A stretch of DNA of 64,000 bases, taken from contig NZ_CP071445.1 in assembly GCF_017352195.1 (NCBI RefSeq), positions 2,914,001-2,978,000 of the forward strand, read 5' to 3'. The DNA comes from Sedimentibacter sp. zth1 (lineage in GTDB: Bacteria > Bacillota > Clostridia > Tissierellales > Sedimentibacteraceae). The notes under the pieces were generated by a model that worked only from the letters and a program-made list of their open reading frames with translations, did no database searches and was not told the origin of the DNA. Shown here piece by piece: positions 1-7,897 of this stretch (its first letter is position 1; the number at the start of each line of letters is the position of its first letter). Position numbers and translations under genes: made by a program.

Positions 1-131
1 AGAATGACAGCCATAATACCGAATAGACGATATTGCGCATTACCTTTGCTTTTCTTTATCATTAGTATACCGATAGTGATTACGGTCGTCAGATAGACGA
101 CATCAAATATAGTTTCCATAATTGCTTGCAT
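1..131 (-). CDS. Putative integral membrane protein, N-terminal part (runs off the window)
   Basis: Only the first 43 codons are present. The protein starts MQAIMETIFDVVYLTTVI and continues with a hydrophobic segment, a short basic stretch (KKSKGNAQYR) and the start of a second hydrophobic segment, as in a multi-pass membrane protein. The ATG at 131-129 follows an AAGGAG ribosome binding site at about 7 bases. Just upstream is the palindrome GAAC-TTT-GTTC (153-163), also present in the promoter of the neighbouring TetR gene, so it is probably controlled by that repressor. I recall similar small membrane proteins beside TetR genes in Clostridia, but their function is not known to me. Base composition is more GC-rich than most of the window. 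Confidence 0.7.
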   Translation of the reverse strand, partial: MQAIMETIFDVVYLTTVITIGILMIKKSKGNAQYRLFGIMAVI

Positions 132-152
132 AAAAAATCTCCTTTTCTAATT

Positions 153-169
153 GAACTTTGTTCATTTTA
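153..169 (-). promoter_or_regulatory. Operator and -10 box of the partial membrane protein gene
   Basis: GAACTTTGTTC (153-163) is an inverted repeat GAAC-N3-GTTC. On the minus strand it directly follows a -10-like TAAAAT (164-169). The same arrangement, -10 box then GAACAATGTTC, occurs in the tetR promoter at 788-804. No good -35 box is visible. Confidence 0.55.
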
Positions 170-182
170 AATTTTATGAAAA

Positions 183-199
183 CCCGCCGTTTTGACGGG
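183..199 (-). terminator. Hairpin terminator after the TetR gene
   Basis: On the minus strand CCCG and CGGG pair around a short loop, followed by TTTT. It lies 11 bases past the tetR stop codon and separates it from the membrane protein gene. Confidence 0.5.
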
Positions 200-209
200 T
201 AATTATATC

Positions 210-800
210 TCAATAAATAGTGCGTTTAATTATTTCTGTCAGCATAGCGCAAGAGCTTTCTTGCTTCATAAGTAGCGAAAGCAAATTTGAAAATACAAAA
301 TCCACAAAGTCAGATTCTGTAAAATTCTTGGAAAACGCTGACGGTGTTACTTTGGCGTCACTCTGTAAAGCTTTAAGCAACCCTGTTTTCATGTGGATGA
401 AGTACCCTTCCATCACCTGACGGGCTTTTCCTTTTTCAGTGCTAGCAAAGCTAATGGAATGAGCGGTAAAAAAATTTGGGTATTCTGCCACTCCAGATTG
501 AACACTCTCAAAAATCCACGATACATAATCTGGAAAAGAAGCTACCTTCTTGCAGATTTTATCCATATGGAAAATATGCTGCCATACGTCCTGTATGGTG
601 GCGACAATTAAATCCGCTTTAGAGGGAAAATAATTGTAGACTGAGCCGACTGAAACATTGCATTTTTTCGCTACGGTGCGCATATTGAGGGACTGCAAGC
701 CATTTTCTGCTGCAAGCACTCTGCACACTGTGATGATTGCTTCTTTAGATGTAACAATTGTATTTATTATCTTCACCTCCTCATACTGAACATTGTTCAT
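210..800 (-). CDS. TetR/AcrR family transcriptional repressor
   Basis: The N-terminal helix-turn-helix reads NMRTVAKKCNVSVGSVYNYF followed by PSKADLI, the classic TetR DNA-binding motif. The rest is a helical ligand domain. The start is uncertain. The in-frame TTG at 827 is the -35 box and the ATG at 800 overlaps the -10 box (TACAAT, 799-804), so neither should be on the mRNA made from that promoter. A strong AGGAGG (781-776) sits further in, and the reading frame after it offers only GTG (776), ATA (770, 767) or ATT (758). Translation may therefore begin at a rare codon near 767-776. I give the ATG as a conventional start. It probably represses itself and the adjacent membrane protein gene through GAAC-N3-GTTC sites. 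Confidence 0.85.
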   Translation of the reverse strand: MNNVQYEEVKIINTIVTSKEAIITVCRVLAAENGLQSLNMRTVAKKCNVSVGSVYNYFPSKADLIVATIQDVWQHIFHMDKICKKVASFPDYVSWIFESVQSGVAEYPNFFTAHSISFASTEKGKARQVMEGYFIHMKTGLLKALQSDAKVTPSAFSKNFTESDFVDFVFSNLLSLLMKQESSCAMLTEIIKRTIY

Positions 801-838
801 TGTAGCACACACTTTTTTATGTGTCAACGAAATTGTTC
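788..838 (-). promoter_or_regulatory. tetR promoter with overlapping operator
   Basis: On the minus strand TTGACA (827-822) and TACAAT (804-799) are 17 bases apart. GAACATTGTTC (788-798, plus strand) is a perfect palindrome directly after the -10 box. A degenerate second site, GAAATTGTTC (829-838), sits just before the -35 box. This is the expected layout for autorepression. Confidence 0.7.
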
Positions 839-853
839 ATTATTATCTTACGC

Positions 854-1435
854 CTAAACGATTTCGAAATTTAATACGCAAGGATATTTACCATCACTGT
901 CTAGAGGAGAAGACACAACTTCTCTTAGCTTTAGCTTAATGTCAAGCATTTTTTGATAATGATATCTAAAATGTCCACAACAACAAAGACAATAAGTTTT
1001 TGAAACAGAATAATCACGCTTTAGTTTGTTAAAATTAGTACATGCACATGCATACTTTCCATTTTCCAAATATTCAACTGCAAGTATTGTAATTGTTCCA
1101 TCACCGTTAAGAACAGGCTTGCCCATATAAGGAACATTCTTGACTTTCTCAAGCTTTTCTTTAAGTGGAATTCCACTGTTTTCTTTTGCGAAAGCTTTTG
1201 ATGCTTTATCTCTTGAACCACTTTTACAACAGGCATTCCAGTCTAGAATTTCACGCTTTTTATCAAAATCAAGCTTTTCATCAAAAACATCCATAGCATG
1301 TTTGAAATAAGCGGCTCTAATTTTTTTAGGTGTACTGCTTACTATGTCGTCATATCCACTGTTTATTGAGTGAATTATACTATCACTAACCTCAAATTTT
1401 ACAAGTGATTCTTTAAATTTTTCTGGACACGGCAT
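854..1435 (-). CDS. Cysteine-rich protein of unknown function (DUF6144-like)
   Basis: A 193-residue soluble protein with clustered cysteines: CP near the N-terminus, NACCKSG near residue 70, CACTN near residue 131, and CLCCCGHFRYHYQKML near residue 150. The clusters suggest metal or Fe-S binding. From memory it resembles the DUF6144 family of Clostridia, which I cannot check here. The ATG follows AAGGAG at 7 bases. It is a single gene between the tetR promoter and a decayed methyltransferase copy. No enzymatic role can be assigned. Confidence 0.7.
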   Translation of the reverse strand: MPCPEKFKESLVKFEVSDSIIHSINSGYDDIVSSTPKKIRAAYFKHAMDVFDEKLDFDKKREILDWNACCKSGSRDKASKAFAKENSGIPLKEKLEKVKNVPYMGKPVLNGDGTITILAVEYLENGKYACACTNFNKLKRDYSVSKTYCLCCCGHFRYHYQKMLDIKLKLREVVSSPLDSDGKYPCVLNFEIV

Positions 1436-1658
1436 ATAATACTCTCCTTTCGTACAATATAAATTTTTCTTTTACCTCATTAAATTGCATACTTTTAAGC
1501 AATTGAGATTTTATGTATTATAAGAAATATTATACTATAAAAAGTAAATTTATTCAACTTCGAATTGTGAACAATAATGTTTTATATCTTTGCTATTAAA
1601 CAAAATCAATTTTACTTGAAGTTTGTTGTGCTACCCATTATATAGGATATATCTTCTC

Positions 1659-1876
1659 TTACTTTTCAGCTATAATTATAGTGGTATTTTCCATTCTCCA
1701 AACTTTGTATACATTTTGAAAACCTGATTTTGTTAGCATATCAATTTGATTATCCACACGTATACGTTTGTTTTATTTTATCATCATGACTAAAATGATG
1801 CATAGTCTGAAAAGATATAACTGCATCATATTTTCCAATGCCAAACTCATAATCAAAATAGTTTGCATTTATAAGC
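1659..1876 (-). pseudogene. Deleted second copy of the methyltransferase gene
   Basis: The sequence is nearly identical to parts of the intact methyltransferase gene at 4051-4701. It matches 4051-4149, jumps to the CGTATACGTT segment near 4204, jumps again to near 4321, and runs on to about 4430. At least two internal deletions and loss of the 5' part make it non-functional. The close identity indicates a recent duplication across the chemoreceptor gene, or recombination around it. Confidence 0.8.
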
Positions 1877-1969
1877 ATAAAAGGGGTATAGAAATATATT
1901 CTTTATTTGTAACAAAGGTATAAACTGAGACAAAATATAACACAAATTTACAAATTATGCAAGGCGTGA

Positions 1970-1998
1970 TTGAAACGCATGAAAATATATGATATAAT
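1970..1998 (+). promoter_or_regulatory. Promoter of the chemoreceptor gene
   Basis: TTGAAA (1970-1975) and TATAAT (1993-1998) are 17 bases apart, about 80 bases upstream of the ATG at 2078. I recognised no riboswitch in the leader. Confidence 0.7.
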
Positions 1999-2077
1999 GG
2001 ATATATTATTAACAAATATACATGGGTTGTGGTGCTTCGTAAACGACTAAAATAACTTGCTATAAGGAGAACAAAAA

Positions 2078-3808
2078 ATGAAAAAATTAAAAAAATTTAA
2101 AAAATTGAGAAGTATTCAAGGAAAACTGATTATTTGTTTTGTTACATTGATTTTGGTTATTAATTTAGTTACTGGAGCAATGGAGTATAATGTTACAGCT
2201 AAACAGCAAATAGAAGATATCAGACGTGAGGTTTCAAGGTTGGCAGCGTCAGCTGCATTACTGATTAATGGTGACGATTATCAAAAACTGCAAACAGAAA
2301 ACGCTGAATTAAGTAGAGAATGTATTATTTATACTAGGGATAAAATGCTAGCTTTTCTAAAAGCAACCGGATTAGAAGATGTTTATACCGCAATTGAAAA
2401 AAGTGATGATAAAATTTCTATTATTATAGATGCAGATGAAGAAGATTCGACTTCAATAGGATATGAATATGATTATTTGCCTGCTATGAAGACCGCATTT
2501 AGTGGAACTGCTTCTGCTGACGAAGACATGATAACAGATGAATATGGAACATTTCTTTCTGGATATGCTCCTGTTAAGAACAGTAAAGGAAAAGTAGTAG
2601 CAATTATAGGATTAGATATAGATTCAAGTTATATTTTACAACAAAGAGAACAATTGATTTTTAATATTTTAAGAAATATGTTTATTAGTATAATATTAGC
2701 CTTTATATTTTCGATTTTTTTATCAAGAAAAATTACAAAACCTATACGTTACCTAGTTGAGCGTTTTAAAGGGCTAAGTTCAGTTGGAGGGGATTTAACT
2801 CAAAAAATTCAAATAAAAACTGGAGATGAAATAGAAATCCTAGGAGATGAAGTTACAGAATTTATTGAAAAAATTAGAGATATCGTTGAACAGATAAAGG
2901 ATAGTTCTCAAGGCGTTGCCAGTTCAGCTGATGGATTAAATATTTCTATTTGCCAAAATCATAAAGCTGTAGAAGGGGTGTCAACATCTATTCAGAACAT
3001 TGCATTAGGGTCTAGTGAACAAGCAGAAAATGTAAATGATATTTCTTATAAAATTCAGAAAATTGCTACAGATATGAATGAAAACGGAAAAAAAATTGAG
3101 AATATTAACAGCTCAGTTGATGAAACGAGAATGCTTATTAATAATGGGCTTAAAGCGGTTAATGAGCAAAGCATAAAAACTGAAGAAAATATGCTTGCCT
3201 TTAAAAATGTAACAGAAGTCGTTGGAAAGCTTGCTAAAGAAGCAAAAGATGTAGAAACTATCCTTCTGACAATCACTAAAATATCACAGCAAACCAACTT
3301 GCTTGCCCTTAATGCGGCCATTGAGGCTGCTAGAGCTGGTGAGCATGGAAGCGGTTTTGCTGTTGTAGCTAATGAGGTAAAAACATTAGCAGAGGGCTCA
3401 GCTGAAGCGGCTAAAGAAATTGAAAAAATCCTTGAAAGAATAAATAATGAGACAAATGTAGCTGTCGAGTTGATAAATAATGCAGATTTTATTGCAAAGG
3501 AACAGAAAAAGGCTGTAGAAGGTACAAGCAAAACATTCACATCTATGACTAAAGAAATAGAAGGTATGATTGACAGTATTCAAACAATAAGCGTGTCTTT
3601 TGAAGAAATTGGAGGCAATACAAATAATATTGCTGAAAAGATACAAAATATATCCACAGCAACCCAAGAAAATGCAACAATTGCTGAGCAGGTATCTGCT
3701 AGCAGTGAAGAACAAAATGCAACCATGGATGAAATAGCACAGACTGCTGAGAGTCTAAACCAGCTAAGTCAAAAGCTCCAAGGTGTTATTTCTAAATTCA
3801 AAGTATAG
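2078..3808 (+). CDS. Methyl-accepting chemotaxis protein (Cache-like sensor)
   Basis: A 576-residue membrane chemoreceptor. An N-terminal transmembrane helix (about residues 17-37) is followed by an extracellular domain of about 160 residues of the Cache type, with the typical [20 protein letters not shown] strand. A second membrane helix lies near 203-222, then a HAMP linker ([14 protein letters not shown]) and a long coiled-coil signalling domain. The hairpin tip is conserved: [20 protein letters not shown] near residue 406, then [16 protein letters not shown]. It would sense a small extracellular ligand and control CheA. No C-terminal CheR-binding pentapeptide is visible. The ATG follows AAGGAGAAC. 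It is a single gene with its own promoter and a downstream hairpin. Confidence 0.93.
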   Translation: MKKLKKFKKLRSIQGKLIICFVTLILVINLVTGAMEYNVTAKQQIEDIRREVSRLAASAALLINGDDYQKLQTENAELSRECIIYTRDKMLAFLKATGLEDVYTAIEKSDDKISIIIDADEEDSTSIGYEYDYLPAMKTAFSGTASADEDMITDEYGTFLSGYAPVKNSKGKVVAIIGLDIDSSYILQQREQLIFNILRNMFISIILAFIFSIFLSRKITKPIRYLVERFKGLSSVGGDLTQKIQIKTGDEIEILGDEVTEFIEKIRDIVEQIKDSSQGVASSADGLNISICQNHKAVEGVSTSIQNIALGSSEQAENVNDISYKIQKIATDMNENGKKIENINSSVDETRMLINNGLKAVNEQSIKTEENMLAFKNVTEVVGKLAKEAKDVETILLTITKISQQTNLLALNAAIEAARAGEHGSGFAVVANEVKTLAEGSAEAAKEIEKILERINNETNVAVELINNADFIAKEQKKAVEGTSKTFTSMTKEIEGMIDSIQTISVSFEEIGGNTNNIAEKIQNISTATQENATIAEQVSASSEEQNATMDEIAQTAESLNQLSQKLQGVISKFKV

Positions 3809-3856
3809 AAAAAATCATTATTACTTTTAGAATTAGTTCAATGGAGATGTCAAAAA

Positions 3857-3890
3857 ATACGGCAAGTCACTGAAAAATGACTTGTCGTAT
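3857..3890 (+). terminator. Hairpin terminator after the chemoreceptor gene
   Basis: ATACGGCAAGTCA pairs with TGACTTGTCGTAT (one G-U) around an 8-base loop. The following sequence is T-rich rather than a clean T-run. Confidence 0.6.
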
Positions 3891-3916
3891 ATTGTTATTA
3901 TTAGCTTAGTGTATAC

Positions 3917-4040
3917 TTATAACAAGTCCATTGCCATAGTAATTTCATCTTCATCACGTTCACCTGTATGATAAAATCCTGATTTAGTATACAGTATTTT
4001 TGCAATGTCATCTCCTTTACAGTTGCAAAGTAAAATTCGA
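3917..4040 (-). pseudogene. C-terminal fragment of a GNAT-type acetyltransferase
   Basis: On the minus strand about 41 codons are open, ending in TAA at 3919-3917. The translation reads RILLCNCKGDDIAKILYTKS then GFYHTGERDEDEITMAMDLL. The pattern A-x-x-L-Y-x-K-x-G-F, followed by an acidic tail, is the C-terminal end of GNAT N-acetyltransferases. No upstream part exists, because the methyltransferase gene abuts directly. The fragment is short, so the family call is moderate. Confidence 0.55.
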
Positions 4041-4050
4041 TTATACTTCC

Positions 4051-4701
4051 TTACTTTTCAGCTATAATTATAGTGGTATTTTCCATTCTCCAAACTTTGT
4101 ATACATTTTGAAAACCTGATTTTGTTAGCATATCAATTTGATTATCCACAGTACATGGCGTATCATAATGGTAGAATTCACCGTCGGGTATATTTTGCTC
4201 TTTACGTATACGTTCGTTCTCTTTATAATAAAAATCTTCCTCTTCTTGGTCAATAACCATATAATCACACTCTATGTATTTAGCGCCTGGTTTTAGTGTA
4301 TGACATATTTTTGAATATAGTTTTATCTTATCATCATGACTAAAATGATGCATAGTCTGAAAAGATATAACTTCATCATATTTTTCAATACCAAACTCAT
4401 AATCAAAATAGCTTGCATTTATAAGCGTTAAGTCTTTGTCATGGTGTTTCTGTTTTAATTTATCAAGCATCGCCTTTGTCAAATCTATACCTGTTACCTT
4501 TATTGTGGGATTAATTTTAAATATTTCATCAAGCTCCAATCCTGTTCCACAACCTAAATCTAAAAGTCTAGTAACATTTCTTGATATTAGTTCTGCCATT
4601 TTCACATATCCTTGTTGGCAGCCTTCAACATTTTTTATCATGTGTTTATCGTAACCTTCTACACGAGCAGTAAAAAAGTCACTCATTTTTTCAATAAGCA
4701 T
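4051..4701 (-). CDS. Class I SAM-dependent methyltransferase
   Basis: A 216-residue protein with the Rossmann-fold SAM site: motif I LLDLGCGTG (residues 46-54), an acidic end of strand 2 (VTGIDL), and a motif IV region EVISFQTMHHFSHDDK with HHF as in small-molecule methyltransferases. The C-terminal part carries the substrate lid. The substrate cannot be inferred. The ATG follows GGAGG at 6 bases. A partly deleted copy lies 2.2 kb away at 1659-1876, and an acetyltransferase tail adjoins its 3' end, so the locus has been rearranged. Confidence 0.85.
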   Translation of the reverse strand: MLIEKMSDFFTARVEGYDKHMIKNVEGCQQGYVKMAELISRNVTRLLDLGCGTGLELDEIFKINPTIKVTGIDLTKAMLDKLKQKHHDKDLTLINASYFDYEFGIEKYDEVISFQTMHHFSHDDKIKLYSKICHTLKPGAKYIECDYMVIDQEEEDFYYKENERIRKEQNIPDGEFYHYDTPCTVDNQIDMLTKSGFQNVYKVWRMENTTIIIAEK

Positions 4702-4840
4702 ATTATTCCTCCATTTATTGTATATACATAATCTTTATTTATATTTCGTTTATTTTACCATCGGTTTCACCACTTTTTTAAAAATTCTATATAAATAATA
4801 CTACTTCGTATATTAATGTATCAACCTAAAACATTTTTAT

Positions 4841-4880
4841 GAAACAAAAATGCGCCAATCATCTTTTGATTAATGGCGCA
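4841..4880 (-). terminator. Rho-independent terminator of the CD3324-like gene
   Basis: On the minus strand TGCGCCATTAATC and GATGATTGGCGCA (4880-4851) form a stem around AAAA, followed by TTTTTGTTTC. Confidence 0.85.
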
Positions 4881-4888
4881 ATTAACTA

Positions 4889-5164
4889 TTAGTTTTTTCT
4901 TTTCATTATTAGAATAATTCTTTGTATGCTTTTAATTGACAAACAATACTTTTGTGAAAGAACTTTAGTAGATATACCAGATTTATATTTTTTGTAAATT
5001 TCTAAATTTCTAGAATAAGTTTCCTTTTTGCTATTAGTTGTTTCTCCCCAAAGTTTTCTGTTGCATTTCTTTTTAGGAATATAAATGTATTCACCCTCAA
5101 CATATTTTTGAATTAAGTCTAATAATTCTTCTGGCAGTACTTCTACTGCTTTAATATAGCTCAT
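4889..5164 (-). CDS. CD3324-like small DNA-binding protein
   Basis: A 91-residue basic protein. The N-terminus MSYIKAVEVLPEELLDLIQK, then YVEGEYIYIPKKK, matches my memory of the CD3324 family of Clostridia, which is distantly related to the Mor-type activators. The C-terminal third (GISTKVLSQKYCLSIKSIQR) is a helix-turn-helix that would bind DNA. The ATG follows a strong AGGAGGAGC. It is a single gene with its own terminator. A 10-bp inverted repeat GCAAAGGCTA/TAGCCTTTGC (5200-5250) lies in its leader. Target genes are unknown. Confidence 0.75.
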   Translation of the reverse strand: MSYIKAVEVLPEELLDLIQKYVEGEYIYIPKKKCNRKLWGETTNSKKETYSRNLEIYKKYKSGISTKVLSQKYCLSIKSIQRIILIMKRKN

Positions 5165-5363
5165 TATGCTCCTCCTAATTTAAACTTTTTTAGGATTGAG
5201 CAAAGGCTAATTCATATTTTAATTATTAATTAAGATGCAATAGCCTTTGCTATGCATAAATAACATATCCAGTCATTAAACTATCCTCCTTTACTATATA
5301 TTTACATCATACCGTAATTTTACAAAATACGCTAGTACGTATAGATTCTTTACAATAACATAA

Positions 5364-5738
5364 AATTTAAAAGAAAATCTAATTCAAGTTAACGTTAAAA
5401 GTGAAATTTTGCATTCTTTTAAGGTTAGCAATTTAATTAATTCTTTAATAAACAATGATGAAAATAAAGATAAATCAATTGTCTCTGAACTTTCAGGTGG
5501 AGAAAAGAAAAAAATACTTTTATCAATGATTTTTAGTACTGAGTCAGAGGTAATTATATTAGATGAACCATTTGCTGAACTTGACTCAGAGGCAAAAAAT
5601 GTTTTAATACATTATATTAATTCATGTTCAAAAGATAGAATCATTATAATTATTACTCATGAAATACCAAAGGAACTTGATAATGAAGAAATTATAAAAA
5701 TAAATATGAGTGATAATGATAATGTTGTTACTGTTTAA
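5364..5738 (+). pseudogene. C-terminal half of an ABC transporter ATPase
   Basis: The frame opens after a stop at 5361 and has no ribosome binding site. It encodes the region after the Q-loop (QVNVKSEILHSFK), the signature LSGGEKKK, Walker B (VIILDEPFAELD) and the switch histidine (IIIITHEIPKEL). The Walker A half is absent, so it cannot bind ATP by itself. A second, shorter copy of the same tail lies at 7641-7823. The signature region resembles the ATPase at 41220-42830. It is best read as a remnant of an ECF- or exporter-type ATPase. Confidence 0.75.
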
Positions 5739-5920
5739 TTCATGGAGGTGTTGAAATCCATATTCATGTGAAATATTATTAAAACTTTTCATTAAAGTAT
5801 CAAAATTGAGTGACCAATGTGGATGTTTTCTGTAGCAAAGTATACTTTAGTTTTTAAAGGAAATATTAAAGTAATAATGTAAACGATAAATATATATTTG
5901 CGTTATGTATAGGAGTGAAA

Positions 5921-7174
5921 ATGAGTATATTAACAACTGTTACAAGAATGTGGTTAACAAGGTCGGTAAAGCCATTTTTATTTACTAATGAATTTGATAA
6001 TCAACTTCCATATATGGAAACAAACCAATTGGGGCTTTATGTGCATATACCATTTTGTAAAACAATTTGTACGTTTTGTCCATATTGTAAAGTTAAGTAT
6101 GATGTTGATCTTGCTAATAGATATACAGATGCTTTAATAAAAGAAATACATCATGTTGGATCTGCAAATGAAGATAAAAAAATAGTAACAAGCTTATATT
6201 TTGGTGGTGGTTCACCGGCTTTAGTAGAAGATAGGTTGGGAGAAATCATTTCTGCTATAAACCAATATTTTACTATTGCAGAGGGAATAGGAATAGAACT
6301 TCATCCTAACAATGTAACAATAAAATTATTGGAAAAATTAAAACAAGTTGGTATTACAAAAATAAGTATTGGAATACAATCATTTCAAGATGAGTTTTTG
6401 AAAACCTTAGGAAGAGAGAAAATCGATTATCAGAGTATGATTTATGCAATTCAATCGGTACCATTTGAAACAGTGTCGATGGATTTTATTTTTGCTTTAC
6501 CGGGGCAAACTTTTGAATTGTTAAAACGTGATATTAATACCGCTTTTCAAAATGGTGCGAATCATATAGCTATATATCCTTTTATTGATTTTGCTTTTAC
6601 AGACAGCACAATATTAAAAATGAGTAACAAGGAAAAGAGAAAATTGCTAGATGATATTACGAATTATTTCAACGAAAAAGGATATGTTAGAGATTCTATT
6701 TGGACATTTTCAAGTTCAAAAGGTAAAAAATACTCATCTATGACACGAGATAATTTCTTGGGATTTGGTTGTTCTGCTACAACATTACTTGAAAAGCAAT
6801 TTAAAATTAATACTTTTTCAATAGATGATTACATAAAGAGAATAAATAATAATAAATTGCCTACTTCTTTGACTATACGTTTTACAAAACGACAACGTAT
6901 GATGTATTATCTATTTTGGACTGCTTATACGACAAGGATTAGTTCAGAAGACTTTGAAAAATTCTTTGGAGTTTCTCTTAAAAGTCAATATTGTTTTGAA
7001 TTATGGGTTGCAAAATGTTTAGGTTATATAACAGAGCAAGATGGTTTATATGAGATGACTCTTAAAGGTGCATTTTATTATCATTATTATGAAAACTATT
7101 ACACACTTTCATATATTGATAAAATGTGGGGTATTATGAAAAATGAAGCGTTCCCGCCAAGTATAAAATTTTGA
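5921..7174 (+). CDS. HemW-like radical SAM protein
   Basis: A 417-residue protein with the radical SAM cluster motif C-x3-C-x2-C (C46, C50, C53) inside VHIPFCKTICTFCPYC, where the second aromatic-Cys gives the CxYC variant of the coproporphyrinogen-oxidase-like subgroup. GGGSP, IELHPNN and ISIGIQSFQ follow as in HemW and HutW. A winged-helix-like C-terminal domain (about residues 320-417) completes it. HemW-type proteins bind haem or modify tetrapyrroles, but the substrate here is unknown and no haem genes are nearby. I chose ATG 5921 after AGGAG. An in-frame GTG at 5915 overlaps that site. ABC-ATPase tails flank it on both sides. Confidence 0.85.
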   Translation: MSILTTVTRMWLTRSVKPFLFTNEFDNQLPYMETNQLGLYVHIPFCKTICTFCPYCKVKYDVDLANRYTDALIKEIHHVGSANEDKKIVTSLYFGGGSPALVEDRLGEIISAINQYFTIAEGIGIELHPNNVTIKLLEKLKQVGITKISIGIQSFQDEFLKTLGREKIDYQSMIYAIQSVPFETVSMDFIFALPGQTFELLKRDINTAFQNGANHIAIYPFIDFAFTDSTILKMSNKEKRKLLDDITNYFNEKGYVRDSIWTFSSSKGKKYSSMTRDNFLGFGCSATTLLEKQFKINTFSIDDYIKRINNNKLPTSLTIRFTKRQRMMYYLFWTAYTTRISSEDFEKFFGVSLKSQYCFELWVAKCLGYITEQDGLYEMTLKGAFYYHYYENYYTLSYIDKMWGIMKNEAFPPSIKF

Positions 7175-7301
7175 TTTAACAAATAAAAAGGGAAACACCT
7201 AAGAATATATAGGGGAATAACTGCTTCGTTGACAGGGGTAAACCATAATATATAGTTGCTTAACTAATAATACTTGTGTTATATTGTATAAGAGTTATAT
7301 A

Positions 7302-7430
7302 AACCAAAATGGTTTCATATCAGCAATTGACCATGAAGCTACAGCTGAAATTATGTCAGATTTATTAGGATTAAGTGTTTTAATGAATAGAATTTTATTT
7401 AATAAACAAATAGGAAAGATTAATAAGTAA
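7302..7430 (+). pseudogene. C-terminal fragment of a DUF1874/YddF-like protein
   Basis: The open frame encodes NQNGFISAIDHEATAEIMSD then LLGLSVLMNRILFN before TAA at 7428-7430. The motif F-I-S-A-I-x-H-E-x-T-A-x-x-x-S-x-L-L-G followed by P/M-N-R-I is the hallmark of DUF1874 (STIV B116-like, YddF). That family occurs in viruses and in integrative conjugative elements. The N-terminal part is missing: upstream codons are open but do not look like the family. It is a trace of a former mobile element. Confidence 0.65.
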
Positions 7431-7444
7431 AGGGAAGGTTAATT

Positions 7445-7636
7445 ATGAATGGAAATAATAGAGCAGATATAAAAATTGGTGCACAGGTGAAAATTGTATT
7501 AAAGGCAGATCAGGCAACTGGAAAACTTACAGAAGGTACGGTAGCAAAATTACTTACTAATAGTGCTCACCATCCGCATGGTATTAAAGTGAGGTTAACC
7601 GATGGCCAAGTAGGAAGAGTGCAGGAAATAATTTAG
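7445..7636 (+). CDS. ywbE: YwbE family protein
   Basis: A 63-residue protein, full length for the family. The sequence NRADIKIGAQVKIVLKADQ, TGKLTEGTVAKLLTNS and HHPHGIKVRLTDGQVGRVQ contains all the conserved segments of YwbE (DUF2196), a small beta-barrel of unknown function common in Firmicutes. It is probably cytoplasmic and nucleic-acid-binding by fold, which is inference. The ATG follows AGGGAAGG. It stands between a DUF1874 remnant and an ABC-ATPase remnant. Confidence 0.9.
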   Translation: MNGNNRADIKIGAQVKIVLKADQATGKLTEGTVAKLLTNSAHHPHGIKVRLTDGQVGRVQEII

Positions 7637-7640
7637 GAAA

Positions 7641-7823
7641 ATAGAATTTATTTTATTAGATGAACCATTTTTTGAACTCGATAATGAGGCGAAAAATGGT
7701 TTAATACATTATATTAATTTATATTTAATGGATAGAACAATAATAATTGTTACTCATGAAATACCAAAAGAGCTTTATAGTGAAAAAATTATGGGAAAAA
7801 TTGACTTAAAATATCAAATGTAG
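7641..7823 (+). pseudogene. Second copy of the ABC ATPase tail
   Basis: Sixty codons in frame encode EFILLDEPFFELDNEAKNGL, IHYINL and RTIIIVTHEIPKEL, ending at TAG 7821-7823. It corresponds to the Walker B to H-loop part of the remnant at 5364-5738, with which it shares long stretches of DNA (for example around TTTAATACATTATATTAATT). It lacks the signature motif and everything upstream, so it is a deeper decayed duplicate. Confidence 0.75.
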
Positions 7824-7897
7824 TAGAATAATAGAAAGTTACAATTAGTTGAGTGTAACTTTTATAAAATACTATATATAAATAAGGAGAGCTTAAA

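Noticed and set aside
1999-2077. Cyclic di-GMP riboswitch in the chemoreceptor leader
   Set aside because: The leader is short and lacks the GEMM core sequence; only weak stems can be drawn.
3055-3540. 161-codon frame antisense to the chemoreceptor gene
   Set aside because: Mirror of the coiled-coil coding sequence, without a binding site; the sense protein is a clear chemoreceptor.
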